Source: Borreliella yangtzensis
GTDB lineage: Bacteria > Spirochaetota > Spirochaetia > Borreliales > Borreliaceae
Assembly: GCF_014201775.1 (NCBI RefSeq)
Contig: NZ_JACHFG010000001.1
Location: 302,541-366,540 of the forward strand
Direction of reading: 5' to 3'
DNA length: 64,000 bases
The translations under genes and the position numbers were made by a program. Shown piece after piece: positions 9,122 through 18,600 of the stretch. The notes below the pieces were generated by a model. The model was not told the DNA's origin. It was given only the letters and a program-made list of their open reading frames with translations, and did not search any database. How positions within the stretch are numbered: the stretch's first letter is position 1; the number at the start of each line of letters is the position of its first letter.

Positions 9122-10171
9122 TTGAATTTGTTTAAGTCTTTTTTGATAGATATTGGCATTGATCTTGGAACATGTAATACATTGGTTTATATTAAAGATT
9201 ATGGTGTGGTTATGAGTGAGCCTTCTGTTGTTGCAATAGATATTACTAAAGGTAATAAAGTTGTTGCAGTTGGCCGAAATGCTAAAAAAATGCTTTGGAA
9301 AACTCCAGAAAATATTAAGGCTGTGCGTCCGCTTAGAGACGGTGTTATTGCTGATATTGAAAATACAGAGAAGATGATTAAATATTTTATTAATCAAATT
9401 TTTTCTCGTAAAAAATTGTTTTTTAAGCCAAGAATGGTAATAGGTGTTCCAACTTGCATTACAGAGGTTGAACGAAGAGCTGTAAAAGAGAGCGCAATGA
9501 ATGCCGGTGCAAGAGAAGTTAAAGTAATAGAAGAATCTCTTGCAGCTGCTATTGGATCTGATATTCCTATTTTTGAACCTACGGGTCACATGGTATGTGA
9601 TATTGGAGGTGGAACTACAGAAATATCGGTTATTTCTCTTGGTGGCATGGTTGTAAGTAGGGCGATTAGAACCGGTGGTGACGAATTTGATGAGAGCATA
9701 ATAAAGTACATGAGAAATTCTCATAATATTATAATTGGCCAACAGACAGCAGAAAAATTGAAAATTATGATAGGAAATGTATATCCTGATATTCAAAATT
9801 TAAGGGTAGAAAAAATAGATATTAAGGGTACAGATGCTGTAACGGGTCTTCCTAGAAAACAACTTGTTGATTCTATGGAAGTAAGAGAGTCTTTACAAGA
9901 ACCGATTAATATTGTTGTGGATGAAGTTAAGCGTACTCTTGGTGCAACGCCTCCAGAGCTTGCTACAGACATTGTTGAGCGTGGTATTATTTTGACAGGA
10001 GGAGGAGCTCTTCTTAAGGGTTTAAATAGGCTTCTTTCAAAAGAGACCGGAGTTCCTGTTTATGTTGCAGACAATCCACTTCTTTCTGTAGCTGTTGGTG
10101 CTGGGTTATTTTATGACTATGCTAATAGAATAGATATTAGCAAGAATATTTACAGTTTTATCAATGAATAG
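9122..10171 (+). CDS. mreB: Rod-shape determining actin MreB
   Basis: MreB is a bacterial actin that forms membrane-associated filaments directing lateral peptidoglycan synthesis. Signatures are the phosphate-1 loop IDLGTCNTLVY, phosphate-2 DIGGGTTEISVI, and the adenosine motif TGGGALLKGL near the C-terminus. I chose TTG 9122 as start because GGGAGG at 9111-9116 lies 5 bases upstream; this gives 349 residues. An in-frame ATG at 9086 would overlap the TPR gene and add 12 unconserved residues. It is the first gene of mreB-mreC-mreD-PBP2-rodA, with 3 bases to mreC. Confidence 0.96.
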   Translation: MNLFKSFLIDIGIDLGTCNTLVYIKDYGVVMSEPSVVAIDITKGNKVVAVGRNAKKMLWKTPENIKAVRPLRDGVIADIENTEKMIKYFINQIFSRKKLFFKPRMVIGVPTCITEVERRAVKESAMNAGAREVKVIEESLAAAIGSDIPIFEPTGHMVCDIGGGTTEISVISLGGMVVSRAIRTGGDEFDESIIKYMRNSHNIIIGQQTAEKLKIMIGNVYPDIQNLRVEKIDIKGTDAVTGLPRKQLVDSMEVRESLQEPINIVVDEVKRTLGATPPELATDIVERGIILTGGGALLKGLNRLLSKETGVPVYVADNPLLSVAVGAGLFYDYANRIDISKNIYSFINE

Positions 10172-10174
10172 GTT

Positions 10175-11020
10175 ATGAATTTTCTTGTCAAATTCAAGAA
10201 TTTTATCAAAGTGCTTTTAGTGTTGATAGTTTCTCTTGTTTTTATGATTTATGATTCAAGCAGTATTCAAAGAAAAAAATCTGATGATTTTTTGTTTTTT
10301 ACTATTAATTCTTATATTCAAAGTAGAATGCATGAAATTTTTAGTTTTATTTCTAATGTTTTTAAAACTGTGAATGAATACAAGAATTATAAAGACAAGA
10401 TAGAGTTTTACAAAAAAAGGATACAACAGCTTGAAATAGTAACCCAGAATATACAGTCATTAAGGCAAGAGAATGTCCGTCTCAAAGAGCAATTAAATTT
10501 TTATTCGTCAAGTTCTAATGATTTTATTTCAGCAGAGATTATATATCTAAATTATTCAAATATATCAACATTAATGGCTATTAATAAAGGATTCAATGAC
10601 GGTATAGAAAAGGATATGATAGCAGTTGCATATCAAGATGGATTTAGTGGTCTTGTAGGCAAAGTTGTAAAGGTTTATTCCAATACTGCTAAAATTTTGC
10701 CTTTGACTAATTATGAAAATTTTGTGTCCGCAAGGATTCAAAGTAGTAGGTTTATAGGCCTTATAGAAGGCAATGGTTATGGTAAAAAACTTGAAATGAA
10801 TTATGTCAATAGACTTGCTGAAAAAGATTTGAAGATAGGTGACTCCATTGTTACTGCTGGGTTTAGTGAATATCCGGTTGGAATTTATATTGGAAAGATT
10901 ACAAATTTTCATATTCTTGATTACAATTCTCTTTTAAAAATAGAAGTAGAGCCAGCAATAGTTTTAGATAAGCTTGAGTATGTTTTTCTTGTTAAAAACA
11001 ACAAAGAGATTGGTAAATAA
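10175..11020 (+). CDS. mreC: Rod-shape determining protein MreC
   Basis: MreC is a bitopic periplasmic protein that links MreB/MreD to PBP2 and activates it. The 281-residue protein has an N-terminal membrane span (about residues 11-27), a periplasmic coiled coil (about 65-110, QLEIVTQNIQSLRQENVRL), and the MreC beta-barrel domains (NKGFNDGIEKDMIAVA, GLVGKV, KILPLTNYENFVSARI, GDSIVTAGFSEYPVGIYIGK). The ATG is 3 bases after mreB and the stop overlaps the mreD ATG by one base, which indicates tight coupling. Confidence 0.93.
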   Translation: MNFLVKFKNFIKVLLVLIVSLVFMIYDSSSIQRKKSDDFLFFTINSYIQSRMHEIFSFISNVFKTVNEYKNYKDKIEFYKKRIQQLEIVTQNIQSLRQENVRLKEQLNFYSSSSNDFISAEIIYLNYSNISTLMAINKGFNDGIEKDMIAVAYQDGFSGLVGKVVKVYSNTAKILPLTNYENFVSARIQSSRFIGLIEGNGYGKKLEMNYVNRLAEKDLKIGDSIVTAGFSEYPVGIYIGKITNFHILDYNSLLKIEVEPAIVLDKLEYVFLVKNNKEIGK

Positions 11021-11502
11021 TGACAGCATTTTTAACATATTTTATTTCTAGCGCATTTTTAGGTAAAATTTTTCAACACTATTTTGCAACTTATTTTTAT
11101 TTTTCAATAGATATTTTTTTAATTTTTCTAGTTTATAATTCTTTGAATTTTATTTTTAATGTGGGTTTGTTATCTGGTATTTTATATGGTCTTCTTATGG
11201 ATTATTTTACAGGATTACCACTTGGATTTTTTGTTTTTGGGTATACATTAATATTTTATTTTAATAATAAAATAAAGTTATTAATGCCTAAAAATATGCT
11301 TAGCATGACAATATTTTTTATTCTTTCAAAAGTTATATTATGGTTTTTGGCTATTATATTTTATGATTTTGTAGATTTGAAATCTTTTAATTATTCAATT
11401 TTTAATCTTGACCTTGTTGTAAATATAATGTTTATTAATTTTTTATATCCAATTCAGAATTATTTTACTAGAAATTTTTATTCTTTTAAAGAGGATTATT
11501 AG
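11020..11502 (+). CDS. mreD: Rod-shape determining protein MreD
   Basis: This 160-residue, very hydrophobic protein has five or six membrane spans, the usual size and topology of MreD. The family hallmark GLLYGLLMDYFTG-like stretch is present (LSGILYGLLMDYFTGLPLG, about residues 50-70). Its start codon overlaps the mreC stop by one base and its stop overlaps the PBP2 GTG start, so the three are translationally coupled. MreD sequence is poorly conserved in general; position between mreC and PBP2 is strong support. Confidence 0.88.
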   Translation: MTAFLTYFISSAFLGKIFQHYFATYFYFSIDIFLIFLVYNSLNFIFNVGLLSGILYGLLMDYFTGLPLGFFVFGYTLIFYFNNKIKLLMPKNMLSMTIFFILSKVILWFLAIIFYDFVDLKSFNYSIFNLDLVVNIMFINFLYPIQNYFTRNFYSFKEDY

Positions 11503-13301
11503 TGGGTGTTATAACAAATTTTAGATACAGATTTGGCATATTTTTTTTAATAGTAATTATGCTGTTTTATTTAGCAATTTTATTTAAAATGCAAATTGGT
11601 AAGCATTTATTTTATGATAGGGAAGCTAATGTTTTTTTATCAAGGTTGGAAAAAATTAATGCCTCAAGGGGTGAGATCTTAGATTCTAATTCTAATGTTT
11701 TGGCAAATAATTTAACCATGTTTGTTTTAAAGATAAGTTTGCAACAGTATTATAATATGCCCGTTGCTACTAGAATTGAGATGATAGACTTTTTGGCGAG
11801 CACTCTAGATATTGATAAATCGATTATTCTGTCTAAGCTCCAAGAACCTGGTGGATATCTTAAAGATGTTGAAATAATGGAGCTTACTCCAAAAATGCTG
11901 TTTAAAATTTCTGAAAAAAAGTTTTATTATCCGGCTCTTTCATGGACTTATTCTTTTAAGCGTAACTATTTAGTTGACGATTCATATTCGCATTCAATCG
12001 GTTATGTTGGGCAAATAAACCAAAGAGAACTTAGAACATTTTATAATGTTAGTGGTTATGACAACACTTCTACGATTGGAAAGCTGGGTGTTGAACAGGT
12101 TTATGATAATTATATTAGAGGGCAAGAGGGACTAATTAAATACAAAGTGGATTCTAAAGAGAGAAGAATAGACGATGGTTCTATTATAAGAAATATGGTA
12201 CCAGGCAATGATGTTGTACTTAATATTGATAAAGATGTTCAAGATCTTGCTAAGAATGCTTTAGGCAAAAGGCATGGTTCTATTGTTGTATTAAAACCAT
12301 CAACAGGTGCTGTTCTTTCTCTTCACAATTATCCTTACTATTCTATGACAGATGTTTACAATAAACATAATAAGGAAGATTATTCTTTTTTAAATAAGGC
12401 TATTCAATCTGTTTATCCGCCGGCGTCTATTTTTAAATTAGTTGTTGCTGCGGCTATTCTTGAGGAGAGAGTTATAGATAAAGATCGTAAAATTTATTGT
12501 CCTGGATATTTTAAAGTTGGAAATAGAATTTTTCATTGTTGGAAGCCTGGTGGTCATGGGTATGTTAATTTAGAAGAGGCTATTGCACATTCTTCTAATG
12601 TTTATTTTTATACACTTGGACTTAAGTATCTTGGGGTTGATAGAATTAGAAAATATGCAAAAGAATTCGGGTTTGGAGAAAAAACGGGAATTGATTTGCC
12701 AAATGAAGTATCTGGTCTACTTCCTAGTCCTGAGTGGAAAGAAAAAACTTTTAATCAGCCTTGGGTAGGAGGAGATACTGTAAATTTTTCAATAGGTCAA
12801 GGATTTTTAAATGCTACTCCTATGCAAATTGTTAATATGGTTGCTATGATTGCAAATGAAGGTGTGATATATAAGCCTAGAATTGTAAATAGAATTTTAA
12901 AGGGCGGTACGAATGAAGTTCTTCTTGAGAATAAGCCTGAAATACTAAGAAAGACAAATCTTATTAGTAAGAACACATTTAAGCTTCTAAAAAAATATAT
13001 GAGAAGTGTTGTAACTTATGGTACAGCAAAATATGCAGTTCTTACGAAAGCTGTTAAAGTTGGAGGCAAAACAGGTACTGGTCAAACTGGTATAGATGGT
13101 TTTGAAAACAGTTCTTTTATTGGACTTGCTCCTTATAATGGCTCAGCTGATAATCAAATTATTGTTTTTAGTTTGGTTGAGGCAAAAAGCAATGTAGATT
13201 GGTGGCCTGCAAAATCTACAGATTTAATAATGCAAGGTATTTTTGCAAATCAAAGTTATGAAGATATTCTTAAAGGGTATAGGCCTTGGTATATTAGGTA
13301 G
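11502..13301 (+). CDS. mrdA: Penicillin-binding protein 2 (class B transpeptidase of the elongasome)
   Basis: This transpeptidase cross-links peptidoglycan during cylindrical growth, working with RodA. The 599-residue protein has one N-terminal membrane span (about 10-28) and a PBP dimerisation/pedestal domain (ASRGEILDSNSNVLANN). The transpeptidase domain carries SxxK as PPASIFKL (Ser near residue 309), SxN as SSNV (about 364) and KTG as GGKTGTGQT (about 521). The GTG start overlaps the mreD stop. rodA follows 4 bases later, the usual PBP2-RodA pairing. Confidence 0.96.
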   Translation: MGVITNFRYRFGIFFLIVIMLFYLAILFKMQIGKHLFYDREANVFLSRLEKINASRGEILDSNSNVLANNLTMFVLKISLQQYYNMPVATRIEMIDFLASTLDIDKSIILSKLQEPGGYLKDVEIMELTPKMLFKISEKKFYYPALSWTYSFKRNYLVDDSYSHSIGYVGQINQRELRTFYNVSGYDNTSTIGKLGVEQVYDNYIRGQEGLIKYKVDSKERRIDDGSIIRNMVPGNDVVLNIDKDVQDLAKNALGKRHGSIVVLKPSTGAVLSLHNYPYYSMTDVYNKHNKEDYSFLNKAIQSVYPPASIFKLVVAAAILEERVIDKDRKIYCPGYFKVGNRIFHCWKPGGHGYVNLEEAIAHSSNVYFYTLGLKYLGVDRIRKYAKEFGFGEKTGIDLPNEVSGLLPSPEWKEKTFNQPWVGGDTVNFSIGQGFLNATPMQIVNMVAMIANEGVIYKPRIVNRILKGGTNEVLLENKPEILRKTNLISKNTFKLLKKYMRSVVTYGTAKYAVLTKAVKVGGKTGTGQTGIDGFENSSFIGLAPYNGSADNQIIVFSLVEAKSNVDWWPAKSTDLIMQGIFANQSYEDILKGYRPWYIR

Positions 13302-13305
13302 ATTA

Positions 13306-14622
13306 ATGGTTTTTAGGAAAAATTATGATTATTTAGCTTTGATAAGCTTATTTATAGTTTCTTTTGTTGGTATATTGTTGATTTATTCTAGTGATTATAA
13401 TATTAGTGGTTCTTTAACCAAGAATGAATATATAAAACAATCTTTTTGGGTAATTATTGGATTTTTTCTAATTTTTATATTGGGTAAGTATGATTTAAAA
13501 TTTGTTTATAGCATGGTATATCCTTTATATTATTTATTAATATTGACTTTAATTTTTACTGCATTTTTTGGAATGACCGTAAACGGAGCAAGGTCTTGGA
13601 TTGGTATATGGAAACTTGGGGGACAGCCTTCTGAATTTGGTAAAGTTATTATTATATTAACCCTTTCAAAATTTTATGCTGAAAAAAAAGGTTATAATGA
13701 ATTTTTTATCTTTATTGCTGCTTTTTTGTTGATTTTTCCATCGGTAATTCTTATATTGTTGCAACCTGATTTTGGTACAGCGATAGTATATTTAACCATT
13801 TTTATATTTATTTCTTTTTTTGCAGGAATAGATTTACATTATGTTTTAGCATTTGCGTTGACAGGGTTTTTATCTTTTGTTTTTGCAATTTTACCGGTTT
13901 GGTATGAATATAAGGTGAATATGGGTAATGTATTCTATCTTATTTTTTCAAATCCTTTCTATTTCAAAGTATTAATGGGGGTGTTGCTTTTAATACTTTT
14001 GATTTCTGTTTTGGGATTTTTTATTGCTAAATATGGTTTGAGTATTAAAATAATTTATTTTTATGTATTTTTTGTAAGTTCTATTTTGTTGGTTTCAATA
14101 GTATTTTCAAAAGTTCTTTCAAAGTTAATGAAGACTTATCAGATTAAAAGGTTTTTAGTATTCTTAGATCCGGATATTGATGCTAAGGGTGCTGGTTGGA
14201 ATTTAAATCAGGTTAAGATAGCAATTGGTTCTGGAGGTCTTTTAGGCAAAGGATTTTTAAAGGGACCTTATACCCATGCTAATTATGTGCCGTCTCAGAG
14301 CACAGATTTTATTTTCTCTATTCTTGCTGAAGAGTTTGGATTTTTAGGTGTTAGTACGATTTTAATATTATTTTTTTTTCTTTTTTTTAAATTTTTGATA
14401 ATAATGAATAAAAGTCAAGATAGATATATGGCTTTAGTAATATCTGGAATTTTGGGACTTTTATTTTTTCATACCTCTTTTAATGTTGGAATGTCTTTAG
14501 GGGTTCTTCCTATTACTGGGATTCCTTTTCCTTTTCTTTCTTATGGGGGGTCTTCTACTATTACATTTTTTTTAGCAATGTCTTTTTATTTTAATATTGA
14601 ATCAATAGTTGCTATGGATTGA
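13306..14622 (+). CDS. rodA: RodA, SEDS peptidoglycan glycosyltransferase
   Basis: RodA polymerises lipid II glycan strands with PBP2. The 438-residue polytopic membrane protein has SEDS motifs: NGARSWI, GGQPSEFGK, LLQPDFGTA, AIGSGGLLGKGFLKG, YVPSQSTDFIFS, EEFGF, and ITGIPFPFLSYGGSS near the end. The ATG at 13306 is 4 bases after the PBP2 stop, behind an AGGTAG site. In-frame starts further upstream would lie inside PBP2 and are unlikely. It is the last gene of the mre cluster. Confidence 0.95.
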   Translation: MVFRKNYDYLALISLFIVSFVGILLIYSSDYNISGSLTKNEYIKQSFWVIIGFFLIFILGKYDLKFVYSMVYPLYYLLILTLIFTAFFGMTVNGARSWIGIWKLGGQPSEFGKVIIILTLSKFYAEKKGYNEFFIFIAAFLLIFPSVILILLQPDFGTAIVYLTIFIFISFFAGIDLHYVLAFALTGFLSFVFAILPVWYEYKVNMGNVFYLIFSNPFYFKVLMGVLLLILLISVLGFFIAKYGLSIKIIYFYVFFVSSILLVSIVFSKVLSKLMKTYQIKRFLVFLDPDIDAKGAGWNLNQVKIAIGSGGLLGKGFLKGPYTHANYVPSQSTDFIFSILAEEFGFLGVSTILILFFFLFFKFLIIMNKSQDRYMALVISGILGLLFFHTSFNVGMSLGVLPITGIPFPFLSYGGSSTITFFLAMSFYFNIESIVAMD

Positions 14623-14786
14623 GAATTTATTTTTATTTTTTTGCTTTCTTGTCTCTATTTTTTTAGAAAATTTTTTTGTATATTTTAATTTAGTAATTAT
14701 AAATATTTGAAGTATGCATTTTGCGTAAAAGCAATGAATGTAAATTATAATTTTTCAATAAAAATCAAGAGATTAAGGGTATTATT

Positions 14787-16535
14787 GTGAGCAAAGATTT
14801 AAATAAAGAAGATATTCTTTACAAAAAAAGACATTCAATAGCTCATGTTATGGCAGAAGCTGTGCGTGATTTATTTCCAAATACCAAGATTGCCATAGGA
14901 CCCCCTATTAAAGATGGTTTTTATTATGATTTTGAATTTAAAAAGCAAATTACAGAGGATTCTCTTTTGGATATAGAAAATAGAATGAGAGAGATTTTAA
15001 AGACTGGAAGTTCTTTCGAAAAAGAGATAATAAGCGTAGAACAGGCCCTTGAAATTTTTAAAGATGAGCCTTATAAGATTGATTTGATTAAAAATTTTGA
15101 TTTACAAAATGAAATTTCTATTTATAAAAGTCATAATTTTGTCGATCTTTGCAGGGGGCCTCATGTTGACAATATGAATAAAATTGATCCAAAGGCATTT
15201 AAGCTTACTGGTATTGCTGGGGCTTATTGGCGAGGTAATGAAAAAAATACAATGCTTACCAGAATTTATGGAACTTTGTGGAATAATGAAAAAGATTTAA
15301 AATCTTATCTTAATTTGAGAGAAGAAATAAAAAAAAGAGACCATAGAAAGCTTGGAAGAGAACTTGATTTATTTTCTATTCATGAAGAGGTTGGGCCGGG
15401 ACTTGTTTTTTTCCATCCCAATGGGGCCAAAATAAGATCTTTAATAGAGGATTTTTGGAGAGAGGAACATTCTAAAAATGGTTATGATATTCTTTTTACT
15501 CCTCATGTTGGTAAGTCTTGGCTTTGGCAAACTTCTGGTCATTTAGATTTTTATAAAGATAGCATGTTTGAAAAAATAGAAATGGATAAAAGCGATTATT
15601 ATCTTAAACCCATGAATTGTCCTTTTCATATTGCAATTTACAATGCGGGCAAGCATTCTTATAGAGATTTACCATTTAGATGGGCCGAACTTGGTACTGT
15701 GTATCGTTATGAAAAGATAGGGGCTTTGCATGGCATGATGAGGGTCAGAGGTTTCACTCAGGATGATGCTCATATTATATGTACTCATTCTCAAGTTGTA
15801 GGTGAGATTAAAGAAGTTCTTAGGTTTGCTATTTATATGTGGAGTAAGTTTGGCTTTAACAGTTTAAAGGCATATCTTTCTACCAAGCCTGACAAGTCTG
15901 TAGGGAATGATGTTGATTGGGAAATGTCTTTAAAAGTTCTTGAAGAGACTTTAAGCGATTTTGAAGTTCCTTATGAAATTGATAAAGGGGGAGGTGCTTT
16001 TTATGGGCCTAAAATTGACCTTAAGATAGTTGATTCGCTTGAGAGAGAGTGGCAGATGAGCACAATTCAATTTGATTTTAATCTACCCGAGAGATTTAAC
16101 ATGACTTATACTGCTTATGATGGTAAAGAAAAAAGACCTTTTATGATTCATCGAGCTTTGTTGGGATCTATTGAAAGATTTTTTGGAATTCTTGTAGAAC
16201 ACTATGGTGGAGCGTTTCCTTTATGGTTGTCTCCTGTACAAGCGGTAATTATTCCCGTTAACAATACTGTAGAAGATTATTCTATTAAAGTTTTAAATAA
16301 ATTTAAAAATGAGGGAATTAGAATAAAACTTGATAATAGTTCCTCAAGAATGAATGCTAAAATTAGAGAATATCAAGCTAAAAAAATACCTTATATGTTT
16401 ATAATTGGCGAGAGAGAAGTAGCGGAAGAAAAAATATCTATTAGAACAAGAACAAATGAACAAATAAATGGAATGGAACTTAATGAGGCTCTTAAATTTA
16501 TTTTATTAAAAATAAGAAACAAGGAGATTTTATAA
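14787..16535 (+). CDS. thrS: Threonyl-tRNA synthetase lacking the TGS domain
   Basis: This enzyme charges tRNA-Thr, whose gene is at 1880-1953 here. The 582-residue protein begins almost directly with the N2 editing domain (HSIAHVMAEAV, then LCRGPHV with the editing Cys and His). The class II catalytic core has motif 2 FRWAELGTVYRYE and motif 3 HRALLGSIERFFG, followed by the anticodon-binding domain. The usual N-terminal TGS module of about 60 residues is absent. The start is GTG 14787 with AAGGG 8 bases upstream. A 164-base gap separates it from rodA, so it may have its own promoter. pgsA follows after 3 bases. Confidence 0.96.
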   Translation: MSKDLNKEDILYKKRHSIAHVMAEAVRDLFPNTKIAIGPPIKDGFYYDFEFKKQITEDSLLDIENRMREILKTGSSFEKEIISVEQALEIFKDEPYKIDLIKNFDLQNEISIYKSHNFVDLCRGPHVDNMNKIDPKAFKLTGIAGAYWRGNEKNTMLTRIYGTLWNNEKDLKSYLNLREEIKKRDHRKLGRELDLFSIHEEVGPGLVFFHPNGAKIRSLIEDFWREEHSKNGYDILFTPHVGKSWLWQTSGHLDFYKDSMFEKIEMDKSDYYLKPMNCPFHIAIYNAGKHSYRDLPFRWAELGTVYRYEKIGALHGMMRVRGFTQDDAHIICTHSQVVGEIKEVLRFAIYMWSKFGFNSLKAYLSTKPDKSVGNDVDWEMSLKVLEETLSDFEVPYEIDKGGGAFYGPKIDLKIVDSLEREWQMSTIQFDFNLPERFNMTYTAYDGKEKRPFMIHRALLGSIERFFGILVEHYGGAFPLWLSPVQAVIIPVNNTVEDYSIKVLNKFKNEGIRIKLDNSSSRMNAKIREYQAKKIPYMFIIGEREVAEEKISIRTRTNEQINGMELNEALKFILLKIRNKEIL

Positions 16536-16538
16536 ATT

Positions 16539-17168
16539 GTGAATAATTTAATCAAGTTTATTACTCCTAATAAAATAACATTAGCTAGGATTGTGCTTTC
16601 CTTTATTATATTAATTTTGTTTTTTTTGGAAAATCTATTTTTTCCATATTTATTTTTTGTAATGATTTGGTTTTTAATCATTTTTAATGAGTTTACTGAC
16701 TTTATTGATGGTTATATTGCAAGAAAATATGGTCTTGTTAGTAATGTAGGTAAAATTTTAGATCCGTATGCAGATGTTTTGCAACATTTAACGTATTTTG
16801 TTTTTTTCTTTTACAAAGGCATAACCCCTTATTATTTTTTTGTAATATTTATTTATCGTGAAATTTCTATTGGTTTTGTTAGGAATTTAATTATTCAGTT
16901 TAATATAGTTCAACAAGCCAATTTTTTGGGAAAATTAAAGTCATTTCTTTATGCTGTTTGTACTTTTGCAAGTCTTTTACTTTATACTTTTAATCAACTC
17001 AACTTTACAAAACCGATTCAAAATTTTATTAGCTACATTTTAAATTTTGAATTCAAATTCTTATTTGTTGTTCAAGCAATGTATGTTTGTGCTGCTCTTT
17101 TTGCAATTTTATCATTTTTAGATTATGTGTTTGTATTTTTGAATATAAAAAAATATGAAAATAAATAA
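16539..17168 (+). CDS. pgsA: CDP-alcohol phosphatidyltransferase (phosphatidylglycerophosphate synthase)
   Basis: The likely reaction is CDP-diacylglycerol plus glycerol-3-phosphate giving phosphatidylglycerophosphate, the first step to phosphatidylglycerol. The complete CDP-alcohol signature is present: DGYIAR, then eight residues, G, KIL, D, PYA, D (about residues 58-80). The 209-residue protein has several membrane spans. The start is GTG at 16539 with AAGGAG upstream, 3 bases after thrS. The 3' end overlaps the next gene by 14 bases. A phosphatidylcholine or other CDP-alcohol synthase cannot be excluded from motif alone, but size and family fit PgsA. Confidence 0.9.
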   Translation: MNNLIKFITPNKITLARIVLSFIILILFFLENLFFPYLFFVMIWFLIIFNEFTDFIDGYIARKYGLVSNVGKILDPYADVLQHLTYFVFFFYKGITPYYFFVIFIYREISIGFVRNLIIQFNIVQQANFLGKLKSFLYAVCTFASLLLYTFNQLNFTKPIQNFISYILNFEFKFLFVVQAMYVCAALFAILSFLDYVFVFLNIKKYENK

Positions 17169-18600
17169 GACATTAATTTTGATATTTTTATTTATAAAGC
17201 TTTCTTTCATTCAAGCTCAAGCCAATCAAATATTAACGGAAATTAGCCCGTTGAGTATTTTAAATAAAAATGGAAAGGGCAGTGTTTATTTAAAAGTCAG
17301 CAAATCTTCTGATTATATTTTAACTTTAGATAAGAGTTCAAATTCCGATTTTGTTTTTAAAATTTATGATATTTCTAATAAAAGGTACATAACTGATAAA
17401 ATAAAAAAAAGAGATTTTAAAATAAGGTTAGATAAGAATTCTCTTTATGCAATAATATATGTTGGAACTAAAAATGAGAACATAAAGTTTTCGCTTACAG
17501 ATTTAGATTTTTCAATTTTGAATAACAATTCTCTGAAAGCTAAAACATCTAAGATTGAAAAAGAAAATTTATTTTTTACTTTAAAGGATTTGCCCGTTTT
17601 AAATTTAACTGGCAAGCTTAAAAAGTATATATTAAGGACTTATAAAAGTAATATTTATATTGCGTATCAGTTAGAAAATAGCGAAGACATTAAAGTTGCT
17701 GAGTTTATTGAGGATGTTGGTTGGTTTAATCTTGATTCGTCTGTTAATGTTAATATTATTAATATAGTTAATTTTGATTTTTCAATTAATTCAAAAGGAA
17801 ATTTATATATTGCTTTTGTTACGAAATCAGGGGCTGATTTTACTAGCGAGCTTGTAGTTAAAAAATTTAATAGCAGAAAATGGATTGATATTAGCCCTAG
17901 GTACATAGAAAATTTTGGATCTTTATTAAATATTAGCATTGATTTAAAGGATAGGTTGTATTTAACATATTTAAGGGAAATTGGAGGTGAATATAAAATA
18001 AATTTAATTTCAAATATGGGGTACGGAAGTATTTGGACTGATGTAATATATTCTTATTTAAGCAAAGGCGATTCTAATGTTAATTCATCAAACATTGGAC
18101 TAATATCAGAACCTTTTTTGGGTATTTTTTATAATTATAAGTCAAATAATGAGATTAAATCTGAATTTATTGTAAACAATGAAAATTCTTGGGTAAATGC
18201 AAATATTCCTTCTGTTTATATGGCTAATTTTATTAAAGGTTTTTTTGATTCTAATTTTAATCAAATAATTATGAGTTTGGTGTCTGAAAATAGACCTATT
18301 GTAAGTATTTGTCCTTTAAAAAGCAATAAATGGATTAATATAAGTCCTAATGTTGCAATGGAAGGTTCAATTATTGATATTGGGCTTTATAAAAATAATT
18401 TATTTTTAGCTTTTGAAGACAATAATAATGTGAGATTAATTTATTTTAAGAATAAAAATTGGTATTTTTTAAATAAATTGAATTATTTTAAGAGCAATGT
18501 TGCTAGTCCCCAGATTGGAATTTATGGTGATCAAGGGCTTTTAGTCTCTACTTTAAGCTCTAATACCAATAAGTTATTTTTTACTTTGGTTTGCCAATGA
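17155..18600 (+). CDS. Secreted repeat protein, probable beta-propeller
   Basis: This 481-residue protein has a signal peptide (about residues 1-22, cleavage near AQA-NQ) and no lipobox. The mature part contains repeated units of about 50-60 residues with the pattern NIYIAYQL..W, NLYIAFVT..W, RLYLTYLR..W, NLFLAFED..W. This resembles beta-propeller blades. The function is unknown and a periplasmic location is inferred. The start overlaps pgsA by 14 bases. The end converges with and overlaps the cyaB-type gene on the opposite strand by 27 bases. Confidence 0.78.
   Translation: MKINKTLILIFLFIKLSFIQAQANQILTEISPLSILNKNGKGSVYLKVSKSSDYILTLDKSSNSDFVFKIYDISNKRYITDKIKKRDFKIRLDKNSLYAIIYVGTKNENIKFSLTDLDFSILNNNSLKAKTSKIEKENLFFTLKDLPVLNLTGKLKKYILRTYKSNIYIAYQLENSEDIKVAEFIEDVGWFNLDSSVNVNIINIVNFDFSINSKGNLYIAFVTKSGADFTSELVVKKFNSRKWIDISPRYIENFGSLLNISIDLKDRLYLTYLREIGGEYKINLISNMGYGSIWTDVIYSYLSKGDSNVNSSNIGLISEPFLGIFYNYKSNNEIKSEFIVNNENSWVNANIPSVYMANFIKGFFDSNFNQIIMSLVSENRPIVSICPLKSNKWINISPNVAMEGSIIDIGLYKNNLFLAFEDNNNVRLIYFKNKNWYFLNKLNYFKSNVASPQIGIYGDQGLLVSTLSSNTNKLFFTLVCQ

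Noticed and set aside
9092..9796. Long minus-strand open frame opposite mreB (234 codons)
   Set aside because: It is the antisense shadow of a strongly conserved gene. The predicted product is rich in Cys, His, Asn and Ser with no family pattern, and there is no ribosome site.
13243..13305. Upstream in-frame start for rodA inside the PBP2 gene
   Set aside because: It would add 21 residues that are unlike RodA N-termini. ATG 13306 directly after the PBP2 stop is the natural coupled start.
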